Origin: Roseateles_E cavernae
Lineage (GTDB): Bacteria > Pseudomonadota > Gammaproteobacteria > Burkholderiales > Burkholderiaceae_C
Reading direction: 5' to 3'
NCBI RefSeq assembly: GCF_040187885.1
Contig: NZ_JBDPLH010000026.1
Coordinates: 1 to 5,677 of the forward strand
Length of the DNA: 5,677 nt
The notes below the pieces were generated by a model. The model saw nothing but the letters and a program-made list of their open reading frames with translations, had not been told where the DNA came from and did not search any database. Every line of letters starts with the position of its first letter. The first letter of the stretch is position 1. A program made the translations under genes and the position numbers. Positions 1-5,677 of the stretch are shown here, piece by piece.

Positions 1-5
1 ATAAT
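1..5 (+). promoter_or_regulatory. Partial -10 element of the rRNA operon promoter (candidate)
   Basis: The first five bases, ATAAT, would be the last five of a TATAAT -10 hexamer whose first T lies just outside the window. They are followed by a pyrimidine-rich stretch (CTCGCTTCT), and transcription could start near positions 11-13. This position, about 230 bases upstream of mature 16S and about 80 upstream of boxA, suits the main rRNA promoter. The -35 and UP elements cannot be seen, so this rests on a short match and on location. No other convincing -35/-10 pair was found in the leader. Confidence 0.4.
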
Positions 6-48
6 CTCGCTTCTGTGCTGATCACTGATCGGTGCCAGACAGGGGAAA

Positions 49-65
49 GAAGCCCGGTGGGTTTT
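49..65 (+). other. Small leader hairpin upstream of boxA (boxB-like, uncertain)
   Basis: Bases 49-55 pair with 59-65 (three central C-G pairs, then G-U and A-U pairs) around a three-base GGT loop. It lies 16 bases upstream of boxA, the place where E. coli rRNA leaders carry a boxB hairpin. The downstream T-run is only four bases and lies inside the stem, so it is not a good intrinsic terminator. The pairing is seen in the sequence; the boxB role is inferred only from position. Confidence 0.35.
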
Positions 66-81
66 GAGTAGATTGTTTGAA

Positions 82-94
82 GTTCTTTAATAAT
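82..94 (+). promoter_or_regulatory. boxA antitermination site of the 16S leader
   Basis: GTTCTTTAATAAT closely matches the rRNA boxA consensus TGCTCTTTAACA. In the nascent RNA, boxA is bound by NusB-NusE (ribosomal protein S10), which with NusA, NusG and SuhB protects rRNA transcription from Rho-dependent termination and aids precursor folding (established mainly in E. coli). The core GTTCTTTAA recurs exactly in the second boxA at 2221-2229. The 3' end of this site runs directly into the 5' arm of the 16S precursor stem, overlapping it by three bases. Confidence 0.85.
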
Positions 95-130
95 TCACAG
101 CCGATAAGCGTGGGCGTTTGAAGGTGAGTT
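92..130 (+). other. 5' arm of the 16S rRNA precursor (RNase III) stem
   Basis: This stretch pairs with 1823-1860 on the far side of 16S. Pairs 97-108 with 1845-1856 form 12 perfect base pairs and 110-116 with 1837-1843 form 7 more, separated by a single C109-A1844 mismatch. Outside these, 92-95 pairs with 1857-1860 with C96 bulged. Inside them, 117-130 pairs with 1823-1836 with several G-U pairs. Such a helix loops out 16S and is the substrate for RNase III in bacterial rRNA maturation. The inner part (109-123) has a competing local partner at 165-179. Confidence 0.88.
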
Positions 131-179
131 TTGATGCTCGGTGACGAGTATCAAGTCTCTTAGACTTTAAACGCTCACG
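109..179 (+). other. Local leader helix that competes with the 16S precursor stem
   Basis: Bases 109-123 pair with 165-179 in 15 consecutive pairs, two of them G-U (113-175 and 120-168). The enclosed region holds a perfect 10-bp hairpin, 131-140 with 145-154, capped by the GNRA-type tetraloop GTGA (141-144). A weak 4-bp hairpin, 155-158 with 162-165, is a further alternative. The helix uses bases 109-123, which are also the inner half of the 5' arm of the long-range 16S stem, so both cannot exist together. C109 is mismatched in the long-range stem but paired with G179 here. The pairing is read directly from the sequence; a switching role is inference. Confidence 0.7.
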
Positions 180-222
180 GAAATTAAGATTTGAACTATG
201 CAAATGGTTTAAGTCGATTCCG
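178..222 (+). other. Leader hairpin just upstream of 16S
   Basis: Bases 178-182 pair with 218-222, 184-187 with 209-212, and 189-193 with 201-205, giving a stacked hairpin with internal loops and a 7-base apical loop. It fills most of the leader between the competing helix and the mature 16S start at 240, and shares C178 and G179 with that helix. It is A/T-rich in its upper part and moderately stable at best. No protein-binding motif was recognised in it. Confidence 0.45.
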
Positions 223-239
223 TTGAGTAAATCAAGATC

Positions 240-1766
<1,527 letters not shown>

Positions 1767-1787
1767 GAAGAGATCGAGCCACGGTTG

Positions 1788-1801
1788 AGTCACTAGTGAC
1801 T
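1788..1801 (+). repeat. 14-nt perfect palindrome after 16S
   Basis: AGTCACTAGTGACT is its own reverse complement; as RNA it could form a 5-bp hairpin with a CTAG loop. It lies between mature 16S and the 3' arm of the precursor stem. The neighbouring TGAGTCA at 1786-1792 is also complementary to TGACTCA at 1822-1828, which in turn belongs to the precursor stem. It is probably only local precursor structure that is removed during maturation. Confidence 0.5.
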
Positions 1802-1822
1802 GAGCATGAGCGAGATCCACAT

Positions 1823-1860
1823 GACTCATTTTTAAGCGCCCACACTTATCGGCTGTAATT
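1823..1860 (+). other. 3' arm of the 16S rRNA precursor (RNase III) stem
   Basis: Complement of 92-130 in the leader; the longest uninterrupted piece is 1845-1856 with 97-108. During transcription the inner bases (1823-1843) emerge first and the outer 12-bp segment last. RNase III cuts this helix to release pre-16S, after which other nucleases trim the ends. The T-run at 1829-1833 follows a weak 7-bp complement (1786-1792 with 1822-1828), but that stem is A/T-rich with a 29-base loop, so I do not regard it as a terminator. Confidence 0.88.
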
Positions 1861-1898
1861 CAACTGCAAGAGTGAATAAAGCGTGAGCCTGCCGAGCT

Positions 1899-1942
1899 GG
1901 CCTGGTCAGTGAGAGACGGGGCAAGCGAGACTGAGACGGGCC
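1899..1942 (+). other. Spacer hairpin upstream of tRNA-Ile
   Basis: Bases 1899-1904 pair with 1937-1942, and after a small internal loop 1906-1910 pair with 1930-1934. The same stretch holds an 8-base direct repeat, GAGACGGG, at 1913-1920 and 1933-1940. Nothing else recognisable lies between the 16S precursor stem and tRNA-Ile (1861-1958). The hairpin may help separate tRNA processing from 16S processing, but that is a guess. Confidence 0.4.
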
Positions 1943-1958
1943 ATGCGAAATAACGCGT

Positions 1959-2035
1959 GGGTCTGTAGCTCAGTCGGTTAGAGCACCGTCTTGATAAGGC
2001 GGGGGTCGCTGGTTCGAATCCAGCCAGACCCACCA
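1959..2035 (+). tRNA. tRNA-Ile(GAU)
   Basis: 77-nt tRNA with an encoded 3' CCA (2033-2035). The acceptor stem is a perfect 7 bp (GGGTCTG with CAGACCC). The D arm has GCTC/GAGC, the anticodon stem is CCGTC/GGCGG with one T-G pair, and the T stem is a perfect GCTGG/CCAGC around TTCGAAT. The anticodon GAT is at 1993-1995 and decodes AUC and AUU. It is the first of the usual Ile-Ala pair in the 16S-23S spacer, cut from the same transcript by RNase P and 3' nucleases. An 18-base linker separates it from tRNA-Ala. I see no defect. Confidence 0.98.
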
Positions 2036-2053
2036 CGGATTTGAAAAGATCCC

Positions 2054-2129
2054 GGGGGATTAGCTCAGCTGGGAGAGCACCTGCTTTGCAAGCAGGGGGT
2101 CGTCGGTTCGATCCCGTCATCCTCCACCA
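2054..2129 (+). tRNA. tRNA-Ala(UGC)
   Basis: 76-nt tRNA with an encoded CCA (2127-2129). The anticodon TGC is at 2087-2089 and reads GCN codons. The acceptor stem GGGGGAT/ATCCTCC contains the G3-U70 wobble (2056 with 2123), the established identity element for alanyl-tRNA synthetase. The anticodon stem CCTGC/GCAGG is perfect. The T stem GTCGG/CCGTC has a U-U mismatch at positions 50-64 (2103 and 2117). From memory the same T stem occurs in related betaproteobacteria, so it is unlikely to be a defect. It lies 18 bases after tRNA-Ile and completes the spacer tRNA pair. Confidence 0.98.
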
Positions 2130-2145
2130 TTCACTCTGAACGATC

Positions 2146-2208
2146 TGGTTGACAAACCAAAGTATCCACAAGCTGAGAAGAGTTGTGGTTGTTCTGGTTT
2201 GTCAGTCA
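2146..2208 (+). other. Large two-part hairpin between tRNA-Ala and the second boxA
   Basis: Bases 2146-2159 pair with 2195-2208 in 14 consecutive pairs, two of them G-U. Inside, 2166-2171 pair with 2183-2188 (CCACAA with TTGTGG) around an 11-base loop. It ends 11 bases before boxA at 2220, a position like that of boxB upstream of boxA in E. coli leaders. It has no T-run after it, so it is not a terminator. Its length suggests a real folded element, perhaps also an RNase III target, but its role is not shown. Confidence 0.65.
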
Positions 2209-2219
2209 ATATTGGCTGT

Positions 2220-2232
2220 TGTTCTTTAACAA
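2220..2232 (+). promoter_or_regulatory. Second boxA antitermination site, upstream of 23S
   Basis: TGTTCTTTAACAA is a near-perfect boxA. A boxA in the 16S-23S spacer is also found in E. coli, where it reloads NusB-S10 and the other antitermination factors before the long 23S gene. As with the leader boxA, its 3' end overlaps the outer 5' end of a precursor stem, here the 23S stem beginning at 2230. No third boxA is seen before 5S. Confidence 0.88.
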
Positions 2233-2367
2233 TTTGTAGAGTCGAATCAGCGCTGCTAGCGGAAAGCGAGATCTCGTAAAGGGGATTGAGCACCGTGCCG
2301 CTAGTAGCATTTTGATTGCGTCAACATAGACTTCAACTGAGCAAGAAATTGTTTAGGTATGAAGAAC
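2230..2367 (+). other. 5' side of the outer 23S precursor stem
   Basis: Five segments pair in nested order with the 23S 3' flank. Bases 2230-2241 pair with 5504-5515 (12 bp) and 2242-2251 with 5460-5469 (10 bp). Bases 2309-2321 pair with 5442-5454 (13 bp, perfect), 2328-2334 with 5428-5434 (7 bp) and 2361-2367 with 5420-5426 (7 bp). Between the second and third segments, 2252-2262 pairs with 2298-2308 to form an 11-bp side hairpin with one G-U pair. The long regular segments make this a strong prediction of a branched helix that encloses the whole of 23S about 3 kb away. Confidence 0.82.
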
Positions 2368-2392
2368 GGCGTAACGCGTGAATACTCAATAA

Positions 2393-2421
2393 CGTATGGA
2401 CCGATGAAACGGGTCTGTACG
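2393..2421 (+). other. Spacer hairpin before 23S
   Basis: Bases 2393-2402 pair with 2412-2421 in 10 consecutive pairs (two G-U) around a 9-base loop, GATGAAACG. It sits on the 5' side of the 23S precursor between the outer and inner stem parts. It has no counterpart in the 3' flank. It is probably local precursor structure that is removed when 23S is cut out. Confidence 0.55.
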
Positions 2422-2432
2422 AGTTCTTGACC

Positions 2433-2453
2433 GACAGTGCAGTCAGCGCTGTC
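2433..2453 (+). other. Hairpin overlapping the start of the inner 23S precursor stem
   Basis: Bases 2433-2440 (GACAGTGC) pair with 2446-2453 (GCGCTGTC) in 8 pairs with one T-G, around the loop AGTCA. Bases 2446-2453 are also claimed by the long-range 23S stem: 2452-2453 by the perfect helix and 2445-2449 by its outward extension with 5357-5361. The two folds therefore compete at the outer edge of the arm. The pairing is seen; any role as a holding structure is inference. Confidence 0.6.
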
Positions 2454-2463
2454 AAAGTTATAG

Positions 2464-2470
<7 letters not shown>
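2452..2470 (+). other. 5' arm of the inner 23S precursor stem
   Basis: Pairs perfectly over 19 bp with 5336-5354. The last 7 bases, GGTCAAG at 2464-2470, are the 5' end of mature 23S and form helix 1 with its 3' end; the rest lies in the precursor. RNase III normally cuts within this helix a few bases outside the mature ends. Outside it the stem can continue with a G-U pair (2451-5355), one T-T mismatch and five more pairs (2445-2449 with 5357-5361). Confidence 0.92.
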
Positions 2471-5335
<2,865 letters not shown>

Positions 5336-5344
<9 letters not shown>

Positions 5345-5354
5345 ATAACTTTGA
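5336..5354 (+). other. 3' arm of the inner 23S precursor stem
   Basis: Exact reverse complement of 2452-2470 over 19 bases. Its first half is the mature 3' end of 23S and its second half is the transcribed flank removed during maturation. Together with the 5' arm it defines the RNase III cutting region and supports the chosen 23S ends. Confidence 0.92.
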
Positions 5355-5360
5355 TTGTGC

Positions 5361-5380
5361 TCGAGCTTTTAAAAGCTTGG
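5361..5380 (+). other. Hairpin just after 23S
   Basis: Bases 5361-5368 pair with 5373-5380 around the loop TTAA; the core is the 14-base palindrome AGCTTTTAAAAGCT at 5364-5377. It stacks next to the extended 23S stem, sharing T5361. The T-run is in the ascending arm and there is none after the hairpin, so it is not a terminator. It is probably a precursor side hairpin. Confidence 0.5.
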
Positions 5381-5419
5381 CTGTCAAAGAGAACAGGTTG
5401 AGTAAACACAAGTTATGCT

Positions 5420-5515
5420 GTTCTTCAGAAGTCTGAATTGAACGCAATCAAAATACAAAGCTGATTCGACGCGCAGTACACCAAAACTTGGTATACTGCG
5501 CAGCTCTACAAATTG
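5420..5515 (+). other. 3' side of the outer 23S precursor stem, with an inserted hairpin
   Basis: The segments 5420-5426, 5428-5434, 5442-5454, 5460-5469 and 5504-5515 pair in nested order with the spacer upstream of 23S. Between the last two, 5471-5501 forms its own strong hairpin: 5471-5478 (GCGCAGTA) with 5494-5501, a C-A mismatch, then 5480-5484 with 5488-5492. This makes a three-way junction within the stem. No T-run follows the hairpin, which argues against termination between 23S and 5S. Bases 5391-5396 and 5418-5423 could form an alternative small hairpin. Confidence 0.8.
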
Positions 5516-5545
5516 GGCCTGTTGTTCACCTCGGAACAGCAAGCC
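5516..5545 (+). other. Hairpin between the 23S precursor stem and 5S
   Basis: Bases 5520-5527 pair with 5534-5541 (8 bp with one T-G) around ACCTCG. After a C-A mismatch, 5516-5518 pair with 5543-5545. It fills the gap between the end of the 23S stem and 5S (from 5555). In E. coli the 5S precursor is cut out by RNase E at single-stranded A/U-rich sites; the short stretch 5546-5554 is the likely place here, by analogy. Confidence 0.55.
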
Positions 5546-5554
5546 AACCAGTTA

Positions 5555-5670
5555 AGCCTGATGACCATAGCGAGTTGGTCCCACTCCTTCCCATCCCGAA
5601 CAGGACAGTGAAATGACTCAGCGCCGATGATAGTGCGGATTCCCGTGTGAAAGTAGGTCATCGTCAGGCT
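5555..5670 (+). rRNA. 5S ribosomal RNA
   Basis: 5S rRNA of about 116 nt (E. coli 120), the last gene of the operon. Helix I is formed by 5555-5564 with 5661-5670, ten consecutive pairs with one T-G, which sets both ends to within a base or so. Recognisable conserved pieces are CCCATCCCGAACAGG in the loop C region, AGCGCCGATGATAGT in the helix IV/loop E region, and CCCGTGTGAAAGTAGG near the 3' end. Helix II keeps its GAGT/ACTC core but carries two adjacent G-T wobbles. It binds the L5, L18 and L25 type proteins in the central protuberance of the 50S subunit. Only 7 bases follow before the window ends, so a terminator or extra tRNA downstream cannot be judged. Confidence 0.96.
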
Positions 5671-5677
5671 AATATCC

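Noticed and set aside
1786..1833. Possible intrinsic terminator after 16S (7-bp complement followed by five Ts)
   Set aside because: The stem is short and A/T-rich with a 29-base loop, and its 3' strand belongs to the much stronger 16S precursor stem. A terminator inside an rRNA operon would also make no sense.
1913..1940. Two copies of GAGACGGG as a possible mobile-element target duplication or start of a repeat array
   Set aside because: Only two 8-base copies, 20 bases apart, one of them inside a hairpin arm; nothing resembling an inserted element lies between them.
1860..2171. 103-codon open reading frame on the - strand across both tRNA genes
   Set aside because: It is the antisense of tRNA-Ala and tRNA-Ile. 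The peptides MTGSNRRPPACKAGALPAEL and GFEPATPALSRRCSNRLSYR are well-known products of false gene calls on tRNA complements. No ribosome binding site or independent support.
5471..5501. Possible terminator or small RNA between 23S and 5S
   Set aside because: The hairpin is strong but is followed by GCTCTACAAATT, with no T-run, and it is embedded in the outer 23S stem with 5S transcription continuing beyond it.

Overview
This window is one complete bacterial ribosomal RNA operon in the classic order 16S rRNA, tRNA-Ile(GAU), tRNA-Ala(UGC), 23S rRNA, 5S rRNA, all on the + strand. It contains no protein-coding gene that I can support. The rRNA signatures point to a betaproteobacterium of the order Burkholderiales. 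The 16S V4-V6 region carries the Comamonadaceae/Alcaligenaceae type of sequence, and the spacer tRNA pair and the boxA sites fit that group. From memory the 16S, especially its shortened V1 helix and its V4, resembles Limnobacter, but the genus call is tentative.

Layout: the window opens inside what looks like the -10 element of the rRNA promoter (1-5), so the -35 and UP elements lie upstream. The leader (about 12-239) holds a boxA antitermination site (82-94), the 5' arm of the 16S precursor stem (92-130) and several local hairpins. 16S rRNA runs 240-1763, with the 3' arm of its precursor stem at 1823-1860. The first spacer carries tRNA-Ile (1959-2035) and tRNA-Ala (2054-2129), then a large hairpin (2146-2208), a second boxA (2220-2232) and the 5' side of a multi-part 23S precursor stem (2230-2470). 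23S rRNA runs 2464-5344. Its 3' flank (5336-5515) completes the stem and carries an inserted hairpin. A short hairpin (5516-5545) precedes 5S rRNA (5555-5670). The window stops 7 bases after 5S, so no terminator is visible.

How the parts work together: one transcript from the upstream promoter is made antitermination-competent at boxA (Nus factors). It is folded into two long stems that bring the ends of 16S and 23S together for RNase III, and then trimmed by other RNases. Both boxA sites sit directly against the outer 5' end of a processing stem.

The most interesting structure outside the mature RNAs is in the leader. The inner half of the 5' arm of the 16S precursor stem can instead pair locally (109-123 with 165-179, enclosing a GNRA-capped hairpin). 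This is mutually exclusive with the long-range stem and suggests a co-transcriptional strand exchange. A smaller version of the same arrangement is present just before 23S. I found no mobile element, CRISPR array, intervening sequence or other accessory system. The window is a housekeeping locus.
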